Made by a program: the position numbers and the translations under genes. From Dryomyza anilis (taxonomy: Eukaryota; Arthropoda; Insecta; Diptera; Dryomyzidae), in contig OX638135.1 in assembly GCA_951804985.1 (NCBI GenBank), positions 69,671,333-69,735,332 of the forward strand: a DNA stretch of 64,000 nt, written 5' to 3'. The notes under the pieces are model-generated. The model did not search any database. It saw nothing but the letters and a program-made list of their open reading frames with translations, and was not told the origin of the DNA. Below, in pieces: positions 47,626-59,215 of this stretch; the stretch's first letter is position 1, and the number at the start of each line of letters is the position of its first letter.

Positions 47626-48342
47626 TGCGGAATATCCCATACAAGAATTCAGTATGTTTAAAATGACCCTATACATACTTCAAACGACTACAAAAGAGAC
47701 GTAGGTAGAAAATTCTGCTCAACGAGTGCCAACTACGTATACAAGAAGAATGTAGCAAGAATACATTTTTAAATCCTATTTCTTTTTTGTTTGTTTTTAA
47801 ACATCAATATGTTCAAACGATGGCAAAAGATGGCGTAGGTAGAAAATGCTGCACAACGTTGCCAACTTCGTCAGTTGATAAATTATCGACTTAAGACGAG
47901 CGTGGCTAACATACGTTGTATTTAGATTTGATTAGCATTTTCTGTGTTTCGAAACATAGTTTTAACCAAGTAAATTGCCAAGAAACAGTTAATTCAAATG
48001 CAATTAAAATTTTATGTTGGTATTATAAAATATTTATGGTAAATTTGACAGATTCATCTGGACAATATAATAATGTTTACACGTGAACAAAAATAAATTC
48101 AATATCGATTATAATTTAATTACACTTCTTTCCTAATACATGTATGGCAATTTCGTATTACTTTTTAATCACATTTAAACATATTCAAACAAATCTTTTC
48201 TATCCGTGTATTAATGCTTTTGTGGCAAACTATTAATATTGTCTAAATATCACAAAAAGTGTCAAATATTTGACATGAATAATTTGCAACTGCAATGATG
48301 TTTAAGGCTCTAATGTTTTTCAACATCTTTCGTTTTCTTAGT

Positions 48343-49088
48343 TTATTAAAAAAAACATACTTGATGACGTAAAATGTCGAAATGAATTGTTTGATCGGTT
48401 TGCAATTTCACTTGCAAGTTTATTCAGAAAACCAAAATTAATATAATTATTTATTGTTCAGAGAAAAAAAATTACAAGAGTTTTCGATAATAAATTTGAA
48501 GGTAAAGAATTCTCAAGCAAGTAGAGCAATGTATTAAATTTTAATATCGACGACTAGATGGCGTTTAAAACGGATGTGCGACACAATACAAAAAAAAAAA
48601 ATGTTAAATAATATTCAAGAATAAAAAAAAAAAAATTGCAGCTACAAGCGCTTGTACAAAATATTCTTTAAATTGGAATACATTTTAAATAAATTAATCA
48701 AATTTATTTGTTATTTGAAAATTTTGAATGAAACACGAAATAAATATCGAATCCACAAATTTAGTTATTTTATTCTGAAAAAATGTATTCTTTATATAAA
48801 AAATTCAATAATTATTTTTTATATAAAGAATAAATTATTTTATTCATAAGTTTTTTATTATATAAAATAAAAATATCCTTTTACTGACACGATGAATAAA
48901 AACAGATTTTAGTTATTTAAATTCATTTATTAAATAATATTGTTTAATTTATTTTCCGACAAATTGTACCTCTGTATGTTTAAAATGTCTGGAATATGTA
49001 TGTATGTTTGGATGTATGAACGACTAGACAGCACGCATATATTTCACAGCGAGCGCGGGACCAATTTCACAGACAGCGTTGGTCAATT
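48343..49088. other. AT-rich, nothing recognised
   Basis: A-runs and TA-rich sequence up to the RTE tail. Confidence 0.5.
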
Positions 49089-51702
49089 TACTTACTTACT
49101 TAAATGGCCCTTTCAACCGTGGGTCGGTTTTGGCCGCTGAGATAAAGCCGTGCCAGACGCTTCTGCTCTGCGCGCGCTGACGCCAGTTAGAAATACCAAG
49201 CGTTGTCAGGTTGTCCTCAACTTGGTCTTTCCAACGCAGATTTGGGTGACCTTTTCTACGCTGTCCACCTTCGAGCCTCGATTCAAGCACCTTCTTAGCT
49301 GGAGTGTTTTCATCCATTCGTTCGACATGGCCTAGTCAGCGAAGCCGCTGGATATTGATGCGCTTGACTATGTGAATGTCGTCGAATAACTCGTACAGCC
49401 TATGGTTCATCCTGATTCGATACTCGTTAGCAAAGTAGATAGGGCCAAAGATTTTACGGAGAATCTTTCTCTCGGACGCTCCCAGTACTCTCTCATCGGT
49501 GGAGGCCAACGTCCATATTTCTGCACCATAAAGTAGGACGGGCATGATGAGTGACTTGTAGAGCGTTATTTTTGTCCGGCGAGAGAGGGCTCTACTTTTC
49601 AATTGCCTACTGAGCCCAAAGTAGCACCTGTTGGCAAGAGTTATTCTCCGTTTTATCTCCAGGCTGACGTCGTTGTTGTTGTTGATGCTGGATCCCAAAT
49701 AGACGAAGTCTTTCACAAAGTCGAACTTGTGGGTGTCAAAATCAGCTTTTTGTCCAAGACGCACGGACTCCTTTCTGCTTGTTGACACAAGGAACTTCGT
49801 CTTGTCCTCGTTCACCACTAGACCCATTCGACGCGACTCTTTCTGGAGAATGCTGCGCTGACTGGTCGTGTGTTCCTGCCAATGATATCAATATCGTCGG
49901 CATATGCGAGCATCATGACACTTTTGTTGAGGATAGTGCCGCTTTGACGGAGTTCGGCAGCTCGAACTGTTTTCTCCATCAATAAATTAAAAAAATCGCA
50001 CGATAGAGAGTCACCCTGCCTGAAACCTCGCTCGGTACGAAATGGCTAGGAGTGGTCTTTTCCTATTCTCACTGAGCAACGTGTGTTGCTCAGGGTCATC
50101 CTGCAAAGCCTTATAAGTTTCGCAGGTATACCGAACTCAGACATTGCGGCGTATAATCGTTCCCTTATCGGAGTGTCGAAGGCGGATTTATAGTCGACTA
50201 ATAGGTGGTAGGTGTCGATCTATTTTTCTAGGGTCTTTTCCTGGATTAGGCGCAATGTGAAAATCTGGTCTATGGTGGACTTTCCAGGTCTGAAGCCGCA
50301 CTGATAAGGTCCAATCAGTCTGTTGACGATGGGCTTCAGTCTTTCACATAATACGCTCGATAGAACCATGTATGCGATATTGAGTAGGCTGATCCCACGG
50401 TAGTTGGCACAGATAGTGGGATCCCCTTTCTTAAGAATTGGGCAGAGTACACTGAGGTTCCAGTCACTTGGCATGCTTTCATCCGACCATATTCTGCTTA
50501 CGAGCTAGTGCATGCTCTCTATCGCCTCCGGTCTTAAACAATTCAGCAGGCAGGCCATCAGAACTTGCGGCTTTGTTGTTTTTCAGCCGAGCAATGGCCG
50601 TTCTGACCTCGTCATGGTCGGGTGCGGAATCTCAACATCGTCATCAAGTACTGGGGTTGCCGGGGTTACTTCTCTATCGGTGGAATTGCGGTCATCATCA
50701 CCGTTTAGCAGTTTAGAGAAGTGATCCCTCCATATCTTCAGTGTGCTCTGGATATCTGTGACTAGATTTCCGTTTTCATCTTTACAAGAAGAGGCTCCGG
50801 ATTTTGAACCTCCGGCTTGGTGTCTTATTTTCTCGAAGAATTTCGAGCCTCATTCCTGTCCCCATGCATCTCAATCTCCTCACGCTCACGTCTTTCTGTC
50901 TCGCTTTCTGCCGCGCGACACTCTTGGTCATACCACTGATTCCTCAGGGGGCGTTGGAATCCAAGCACCTCTTCGGCAGCCGTACGCATAGAGTGCGCAC
51001 TTATATCATCGAGAGGAGGAGTGCTTTATCTAAGCAGGTCTAAGAGTCGAGTGGAAAAGGCTTGCGTTGTCTGTTGTGATTGAAGCTTTCCGACGTCTAG
51101 CTTTCTCTGCGTTTGGTTCCATACGTTCTTCGCAGCGCTTAAGCGCGTGTGTCTCTCCGCATGGCAGCTATAGTAGATATCACAGGAAGCTTGTTTCGAA
51201 CAGCCCTGTCCCGTCCATCGCATCTCTTGGATAGCGGTGATGTCAGCCTTATATTTTTCGAGGACATCTGCCAGCTGGATAAAGGCACCTTCCCTACAAA
51301 GGGTCCGGACATTCCAGGTGCATATCCGTAAAACATGGTCCTTAAAACATTTGCGTGGGTCGTCATCGTTGTAATCGGTCGTTATCCGAGGTTTCTTTTT
51401 TGTTTTCATTGGGCGCATAGTTTTTTTCCATGGTGGGACCCAAACCCAACGCACGAACCCTCACTCTGAGGGAGATGCTCGCCACTCACTTTAGCCGACT
51501 TCTACACCGGTGGTGTAGAGCGTCGTTTCCAGGGGGCTTCCGCGCGGAGGACTTCCACCGAAGTGGAAGCGTCGACACTTGACAATTTGTCAAATGGTGA
51601 CAAGTGAGTTGACTTGAGACGACACCGACAAGGATTGCTCTGGCTTCGCCATGTTGAAGCGCTCAGACACGGTGCCTTGTGATAATCGTCCCCGTAGCCC
51701 CC
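49089..51702 (-). mobile_element. RTE-like LINE, copy 2 (2.6 kb)
   Basis: On the minus strand it runs from the shared leader ('ggacgattatcacaagg', 'gtgagggttcgtgcgttgg') to the 3' end 'gggccatttaag' with a (TAAG)3-4 tail at 49,089-49,100. It is about 90% identical to copy 1. I could not identify a target duplication. Confidence 0.9.
49096..51454 (-). pseudogene. RTE endonuclease-reverse transcriptase ORF, copy 2
   Basis: The endonuclease start is intact (RICTWNVRTLCREGA, EKYKADITAIQEMRW) but joins after CHAERH directly to KLDVGKLQSQQT, so most of the nuclease is deleted. The linker reads VLGFQRPLRNQWYDQECRAA. The RT keeps PILKKGDPTICANYRGISLL, CGFRPGKSTIDQIF, and after shifts LVDYKSAFD, ERGFRQGDSLSCDFF and YADDIDI near 49,900. 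The C-terminus (49,827 down to 49,096) is open for long stretches and ends AAKTDPRL. Several shifts and a stop make it inactive, but its lesions differ from those of copy 1. Confidence 0.9.
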
Positions 51703-53226
51703 AGCGCAACATCCAGCGCAAAATTTTACTGTTAATATCGCAATTGTTGCACGGCTTTCATATTTTAAATGTAAGGTCATTGTCACTCGTGATTTTAAAT
51801 GGTTTAAATTTTATTTAAAATATTTTAAAAACATGAGTGATTTTTTGCAATTTGTAAAGTATGACGATGTTGAAAACAACAAGATAAATATTAAATATTT
51901 TTGTATTATATTAGATATAAATATTAGTAGATGTTAATAAAGATTTATAAAGTACATAACATACAGCAACTCTGGTCAATTTCTGCACCGACGTCTCAAA
52001 ATGAACATAAATACTATGTTTTTAGAAAATTATTAGTTTGGTGTGAGTATTTTAATGTACAGTATTACTGTATGTATTCAGTGCGTCCTGTTAGACTGTA
52101 ACTCTGTTCGTCCTTCTTATTTTGCTGTTCAAAAAACATATAAATAATATATATTTTTTTAATTTATAAAAAAATAAAAAAAATGTAATACAAATGTATG
52201 TCAATATTGCCGAACGTTTGTGTCTTATAGATAATTTTATATAAAAACTATAATTTGAGCAGTCTATTCATATCAGTGCCGTGCTACTTCGCCACACAAG
52301 CATCTCATACAACAATAAAATTTACTCAGGACTGGTTGTGAAATGCAGAATTGTGAAATGCGTGTGTGCAGAATTGTGAAGGTTGTCTCCCGATGTTGCA
52401 CGCAGTTGTGCCGCGAATTTCATACCCTTTCACATTTCTCGTGACGGAGAACTGCAGTTTTGGTTTTCGTCAGTTGGCTTCGATCGGTTTTTTTAAATAA
52501 CGAAGCACACACAAAGCAGGTAACGAGAATAGTAATTTGTGATGTGTAAATATGTGATGCACGAGGTCGGAGACTGCGTAAATAAATTTCCGTAACATTG
52601 AAAGAAAATAGGTGACTTGTGCGTGCGCTCTCACACGTGCATTTCCGATCTCTGAAAGAAACAGCATACAAAGTTTTATAGAAATGAATAATAAATATCA
52701 AGGTGTGTGTAATGTACGATATTTTGTTTTTTAAGTCTTTTTTTTTTTAATCTTTTACTATACTATTTTGGTGGAAAATTTTATTGATAAAGAGATATGC
52801 ATAAATAAAATAATGGTGTAAGGTGTTGCTGCTGTTGTCTTTGCGTTTAATAAGCATTACCATTGCACAAAAGTTATGTTCAATTAACATCGATCGAAAA
52901 ACTTTTATCCGGTTCAGCATGGTTAATAGAAGCCACGTTCTTAAAGGCACATTGTAACTCTGATTAATTAAATTTTTCTTTCCCGAACTTGATATCAATC
53001 GAATCAGTTGTGCTCTTAGGATGGACATAGAAACTGGAATACACGTTTTTCTGGATCAATTCGTTAAAAGGTTTTATTTGCATTTGAAAAGCATGTGCAT
53101 ATAAAATTTTTGGTAGAATATTTGAAAAAAGTTCGATGTACTTCATAGCAGAGACAGAAAATTAAATTGGTTTTCCAATATCAATTAGTTTACAGCTTTA
53201 ATTTGTATTTAATTAATTTAAATTTA
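51703..53226. other. Intergenic; possible weak promoter/5' exon at 52,440-52,525
   Basis: No repeat recognised. 52,440-52,525 is GC-richer, has an initiator-like TCAGTTGG at 52,469 and a donor-like CAG|GTAACG at 52,519-52,520. This is suggestive only. The remainder is AT-rich. Confidence 0.3.
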
Positions 53227-54362
53227 AAACCAGTTGGGAAGGTTAGATCACATGGGAATGTTTAAAGTAGGTGTTATTATGATAGTTAGGATTGTCAAAA
53301 TTATAGTCGGTCTAAGTCAACTATAAATACCCTACACATATGTGTGGTTACCAATCAAAGTGGTATATAGGTTGTTTACGCAATAAAAAAAAGGCGTATC
53401 TTTCAAGACTGTCCTATTTTTCGAAATCAATTAAAAAGCAGAAGTTTATGGTTTTTTTTTTTGATTTATTTATTTGAGCAAGTATAATTGAATTTCAATA
53501 AAAGACAAACCAAAGCGTTTGCCATATGAATATGATAAAGGTATAAAAATACACAAAAAGATTGGATATCAAGGATGGAAGTCCAATATATAAAATATAA
53601 AAATATAAAAAAGTCATCTAATGTTGAACGCAGTTTTTACTTTCGTTGCACTCAGGTTGATGGGTAGCAGCAAAGAGACCGAGCGCTGCGCTATCGCAGC
53701 CCCGAGAAGTCTCAACGAAGAAGGGTTGAAAAAGAGGTGCAGAAATTCACCCCTGGAAGTTCGAATTGTGAAGTAAGGTACGAACTAAAATTGCAGAGTT
53801 TACCCTGCAAGTGTTTTGGCGTAAACATCAGGGAATACGAATTCTGAAAATAACTATAAACTTTCAATCGCTGAAGAATTTCCATTCATTTGATACCCAT
53901 ATTTACAAATGGGTAGGTGTCCCGAATTTCGGATTTTTTTTTGGGAACCACAAGTAGTTTCGCGGGGAAACATTATTTTCAAGTATTTGTGCATGAAGTC
54001 AGTATATATTTAATAAACAAAGTTAACCTAAGCACGTATACAGTAAAATTGAGCTGTAGATGTACATTTTAATGAGGTATTTGAATATAAATGATTAGAT
54101 CACAGGTCAAATGGACCGATCTAGCCAATTTTTTCGCACATACAGCGTAGGTATATAAGTAATCTAAATTATTAGATTCATTTATCTAACTCTTAATTTT
54201 TTTAAGTAGTAGGGATTTCAACAGACAGACGGAAATCGCTAAATCGACTCACGCTGATCAATAATATATATACTTTGCCATACCGGAGATGCTTCCTTCT
54301 GAGTGTTACAAACGGCGTACCAAACTGAATATACCCTTTCACTCTTAGTGTAGGGTATAAAA
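53227..54362 (+). repeat. Dispersed repeat family R, plus copy 2 with insertion
   Basis: Colinear with 23,873-24,601 (start aaccagttgggaaggttag, end cttagtgtagggtataaaaa) except for a 455-bp insertion at 53,373-53,827. Confidence 0.8.
53373..53827. mobile_element. Small TIR element inside family R copy
   Basis: Ends TGTTTACGC and GCGTAAACA are perfect 9-bp inverted repeats located exactly where alignment with 23,873-24,601 breaks. It contains a GC-rich block (gagaccgagcgctgcgctat). No coding frame. The target duplication is unclear: four bases of the host repeat appear to be lost. Confidence 0.65.
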
Positions 54363-54559
54363 AAATCATAATACCATTCGAAATGGGAATAAAACCGTTA
54401 AACGGTATTGAAAAACCGTTTCATATCCATATACTCAGAGAGATCGCAGCTACAAAATATGTTCCGCGAAAATAAAAATAATTATTTATTATGAAAATAT
54501 GACATGCATTTGCAATTGAAATGCAATTAAAAATCGTAAACGAATTAATTTAAACAAAC
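54363..54559. other. Spacer between family R and hAT relic
   Basis: AT-rich, nothing recognised. Confidence 0.4.
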
Positions 54560-56786
54560 TGGGCACATACATATTCTAAGAATGATCTCTAGTTTTAAAT
54601 ACAGGTTGATTTTTTAAAGTTTAGCGTTTGACTTTTTGTACATCTTTTCAAGTTTTCTGGGCTCACTATTATTTTAAAAGTTGCTTACAATATTTCGTGC
54701 AGATCTTCAAATAATTTTAAAGGATCAGGTTTTTCGCATTAAAACAATCTATTCAACTTGATGACATGCTTTAATGCATTTTTTAAAATAGTTTAATATA
54801 ACTTGTTTGATTTCGATGCGTACATTTGATGCAATAGTTCCGCTGTATAACATCTTTCATTCATTTCAGATAGTTGAAAATGTATTTGTAGTGAATCCCA
54901 TTGATCCAGAATTTTTTCAATTGCATTGGATCTGGCAAGCCATCGAGTTCCAGACAATTTATCAATTTTTAAAGATGTTTTGTTTTCAATTAAATTATAA
55001 ATTTGTGCATACTCAACTTGCTTTTTTGTGCTGTTGGAAAACCAATTATGTGATTCTCTCACAATAAATTCTAAATACCTCGGTAGAACTTTAGTCGCGT
55101 TTTCAGCTGTAAGATGAAGCGAATGACAAATGCACTTTACGACGACGAAATCATAAAAATCGCATTTTATTATTGAAGCAAGAGAATTATGTCTGCCGTT
55201 CATAACATTTGCACAATTAATTTATAAAACTGCAGTTGATCATTTTGTAACTGCAGCTTTAGAGTTGTTACGATTGTTTCTGCATCTCCTTTTTCAATTT
55301 GTATCAATCTATAAAATGTGGTTACAATTTTTTTTTAACAACGCTAAAATAGTGGATAATAAAGAAAATAACTTTTTTGGTATTAACGGCTGTTGTTTCA
55401 TCGATAATTAAAAAGTAAAAACTATCTTCAGCATCAGCAACTAGTTCTTTTAGGAAACATGGCGCCAAATCTGTTTTTATGAGCGCAGTGCACTTCGTAC
55501 GATGTAGCTTAATCTCACTGAGAACAATAGATTTTCCATCCAACTTTGTGATAAGTTCGCCAAGATGATCAATAGTGCGATGACCAAATGCAGCCAAGAT
55601 GATCAAATGCAGACAATTTAAGCTCGATAATTTTTTTTTCGTCGCTTAGAATTGGCGTGACAAAACTGGAAATTTTCTTCAGATTTGAAATTTCGATGTT
55701 CTGTTGGAAAGAATCCTTACGTTTGTTTGTATCCTTATGGCCGAAAAGGTCCTTTCTGTGCGCTTTCAGGAAACATTCACAGTATTTGCAAGTTGCTTTG
55801 TATTGATCGCCTTGCACCTCAGCTAACCATCCTAATATTTTTTTATCAATGTTCAAATATTCAAAACAACATATTTAATAAATATCAGAGCTCTCGATTT
55901 CATACGAGTATTTTCGAGTAGCCCGGGTACCCGGGCGCTCGAAAGCCCGGGTAATACCCGGGTAGTTCAAATACTCGAAAAACCCGGGTACTAAATGTTC
56001 GAGCTACCCGGGTAGTTCGCAAAACCCGGGTAGTTGGTTCGTTCGTTTGTTCGAGCTATTCGAGTAGCTCGTTTGTTCGAGTAGCTCGATGGCTTGTTCG
56101 TTGTTCGAGCTTCGAGTAACTTGTTCGTTCGTTCGTTTGTTCGATTGACGATTGTTCATTTGATCGCTTGTTAATTTGTCTGTCCGTTCGTTTGCTTGAT
56201 GTGGGAGTTGGTCGGAAGTGGTTGGAAAAACATTAGAATGCTATTGGTACACTTTGGAGTGGTCCATGACCCCCAAAAGGGGTTTTTGACCCCCACTGAG
56301 AGTGGTACCATTCGATTTCCCTTGATGCCTGCTACCGATTTCTGCAATAACATTTTTTCGGTCTTTTTATCACTTTCCGCCCACTTTTGCCCACCCACCC
56401 ACTTTTGTCCACCAACATTTTTCCAACCACTTCCGACCAACTCCCACATAAAGCAAACGAACGGACAGACAAATTAACAAACGATCAAATGAACAATTGT
56501 CAATCGAACAAACGAACGAACGAACGAGCTACTCGAAGCTCGAACAACGATCGAGCAATCGAGCTACTCGAACAACGAACGAGCAATCGAGCTACTCGAA
56601 TTGCTCGAACAAACGAACGAACAAATTACCCGGGTAACTCGAACATTTAATACCCGGGTTTTTCGAGTATTTGAACAACCCGGGCACCCGGGTAATCGAG
56701 AGCTCTGATAAATATATAGATTCACATAAGGGGTTTTTTCCCACTCCATTGTATTTCCTTAAATATACATTATTATCTTTCGGCAT
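54560..56786 (-). pseudogene. hAT transposase relic (BED-finger/ZBED5-like), split by a MITE
   Basis: The minus frame starts MPKDNNVYLRKYN at 56,786, is cut by the MITE (55,886-56,707), and resumes IDKKILGWLAEV...CKYC...HRKD (BED zinc finger). Then come ILSDEKKIIELKLSAF, FGHRTIDHLGELI, IKLHRTKCTALI and FLIIDETT (first catalytic Asp), then TTLKLQLQN, NGRHNSLASIIKC, VKCICHSLHLTAENA, FIVRESHNWFS and TRWLAR. A C-terminal fragment (LKLFEDLHEIL, FKIIVSPE) lies near 54,640-54,720. The second catalytic Asp region is damaged and several frameshifts occur. hAT transposases cut and paste DNA with 8-bp target duplications; this one is dead. Confidence 0.8.
55886..56707. mobile_element. Palindromic hAT-type MITE (822 bp)
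   Basis: Begins CAGAGCTCTCGA and ends TCGAGAGCTCTG. It is flanked by an exact 8-bp duplication ATAAATAT (55,878-55,885 and 56,708-56,715). The arms are inverted copies of each other over about 320 bp, around a ~190-bp centre. Subterminal CCCGGG occurs seven times on the left and four on the right, mostly as TACCCGGGTA, plus many TCGAGTAGCTCG- and TTCG-type units. CAGNG ends plus 8-bp duplication identify hAT mobilisation. Confidence 0.95.
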
Positions 56787-57080
56787 TGTTTTTCGGGTTC
56801 AAAGTTAAAATCTTAAAATCTCAATTGTTGTTAATTTCAAAAGTTAAAAAGGGGTTTCCCTGTTATGTAAATCAGCGTTGAAAATAAAAATTCAGTGTCA
56901 TAATACTACTATTTTTCGTTCGTTAAGTTGAGAACAATGTACATTGTACACGGTACTGAATACAATATGTTCTTCAACTTGTATTACATAATAATTTTAA
57001 TCACTTATGTTGTTCTTGGTTAATTAAATAATGAGTAATATTTTCATGAATGCATATCAATAAATGTTTTTTTAACAAAA
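56787..57080. other. AT-rich spacer
   Basis: It contains a small palindrome 'caatgtacattgtac' near 56,936. Nothing else recognised. Confidence 0.4.
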
Positions 57081-57744
57081 AACCAGTTGGGAAGGTTAGA
57101 TCACATGGAAATTTTTAAAGTATGGATATTGTGATAGTTGGTGTGATGAAGTTAGTAAGAATTATAAAAATTGTAGTCGGTCTAAATACCCTACACATAT
57201 GTGATAAAGTGTGCGGTTACCATTCAAAGTGGTACATAGGTTACACGGTGACGAATCTTGAAATTACTACAAATTTGCGATCGCTGAAGATTTTCCATTC
57301 ATTTAATACCCATATTTAAAAATGGGTATGTGTACCGAATTTCGATTTTTTTTTTTGGGTCGTTTCGCGGGAAAACATCATTTTCATATATTTGAGCATT
57401 AAGTCAATGTATATTTCACCAACAAAGTTCACTTATTCCCGTATAAAGTAAAATTGATTTATAGATGTAAATTTGATATGAGGTATTTGAAGTGGTCGGA
57501 ACGAATTTCGCACATACAGCGTAGGTATATAAGTAATCCAAATTAGAAGTGTCATTGATCTAACTCTTCAATTTTTTAAGTAGTAGGGATTTCAACAGAC
57601 ATACGGACATCGCTAAATCGACTCAGGAATTCATGCTGATCAAGAATAAATATACTTTTCCATACCGGATATGCATCCTTCTGAGTGTTACAAACGGCGT
57701 ACCAAACTGAATATACCCTTTCACTCTTAGTGTAGGGTATAAAA
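57081..57744 (+). repeat. Dispersed repeat family R, plus copy 3
   Basis: Start aaccagttgggaaggttag, end cttagtgtagggtataaaaa. Uninterrupted, with small internal deletions relative to copies 1 and 2. Confidence 0.8.
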
Positions 57745-58573
57745 AAAACCCTAAAAATCCCCCTAAACTTTTTCTCACCCCATATTTTCCCCCGCCAACC
57801 GATAAAAACCCTAAATCTAGTGGAAAACCCATAACCTGGCCACACTGCTGCTGTTAAATAAATTATGAATAGAAGTTGTAAGCGGAAGAAATATTTATTC
57901 GATTCTTGTCATCTTCACGAATCAGCATTAATTTCCATGATTCTGCATGCATCTGCATAAATCTTCATCAATCTTCATCATCAGAAGTAATTGCATCAAA
58001 TTATATAACCGTAGCGACCGATCGTTGGTGATCCGCGATATAAAAAGAGAACCTCATCAGCACCTTCTTCGCATCTCATCAACATGTCATATTCAGCGCA
58101 TCACTCCATCAAAATCATTCACAGCAAACACCAACCACAATCATCACCGTATTTTAATATCAATTGCATTTTAATTGAATCCCGCGTACACGATTCCCCT
58201 AAAAATCTTTAAATAACCAAAAATTACACACTAATTTTAGTATTAAACAACCACAAATATTTTATGAATTAAATATTAAAATTTAATTACGTTTAACCAA
58301 ATTTTAAAACAAAATATTTCTAGATCTACATATTGGACAAAAAAAATGCAGTTAAAGTTAAAATTTTATAAATTAAATGGTTCTAAAGCTAAGTAGCTAA
58401 GTATTTGGGTAGGGCAATGCTCATGAACTGATCATGTCATTATTTGAGATGATCGGGTTATTACGAGGCCCAAACGAGGTAATAAATCATGATCACGATG
58501 TCCTTGTAACGCAGTGCCATGATCATGTACTGATCGGGTAATTCCCCATTTCATTTTTTATTTTCTTTACAAT
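57745..58573. other. Unassigned; 57,900-58,200 leader-like
   Basis: 57,900-58,200 has the C/A-rich look of a retrotransposon leader ('catcaacatgtcatattc', 'caaacaccaaccacaatcatc'), but no LTR or ORF supports it. 58,400-58,540 contains repeated 'gatcatg' words. Confidence 0.35.
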
Positions 58574-58734
<161 letters not shown>

Positions 58735-59215
58735 ATTCGATTGATAACTTACCGTACTCTTCAGAAACAGAAATATCTCCTGAAAGGGTGTCGTGTATTC
58801 CTTTTGGAGCGTAATTCTTGATGGCATATAATGTAGCTGGAAGCATAATTTTGTTGTTGCAAATAAGGATTTGTAAAGACGCAATTACTGTAAAATATCA
58901 TTCACATGCATTTATCTGCGTGGCAACCCTAATTATAAATGCTCGTCGACGTTAGTCCGCACCGAACCATGGTGTTTCGAAAAGCCATTCAAGCTGTCGT
59001 TTCGATTAGGTATTTGTTATCACCTTTCCATTTGCTTTAGTATTTTCTTTTAGTTTTAAAATTATTTATTTGTAATATTCATCACATTTTTTTCTTAAAA
59101 ATTAAGCAAACCATCTCAAGTAACATCAATTTAGCAATTGTAACAAAAAAATGGTTTATTACGATCCCGAAGTACATTCTAGCTTCAAATATATCAAGAA
59201 ACCAAAATTTCATTA
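58735..59215. other. Unassigned spacer
   Basis: Nothing recognised. It ends at the TA target of element D2. Confidence 0.4.

Larger units (their letters stand above)
45460..48208. mobile_element. Mariner-like element D1 (2.75 kb)
   Basis: It is flanked by TA on both sides (45,458-45,459; 48,209-48,210) inside MITE E2. The left end is CACGCTGCAAAAAAAGG and the right end, inverted, is CACGGATAGAAAAG, so the terminal repeats are imperfect. It is colinear with D2 (59,216-60,691) except for a 371-bp internal duplication and an inserted family C element. Only a ~60-codon frame is present and no transposase, so it is non-autonomous. Confidence 0.85.
45190..48342 (-). mobile_element. MITE E2 split by element D1
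   Basis: 48,209-48,342 is the reverse complement of the first ~130 bp of MITE E1 (9260-9390) and 45,190-45,459 that of the remaining ~250 bp. The two halves meet exactly at a TA where E1 reads 'ccattaatatctgtgg'. The left terminal repeat is diverged. Confidence 0.85.
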
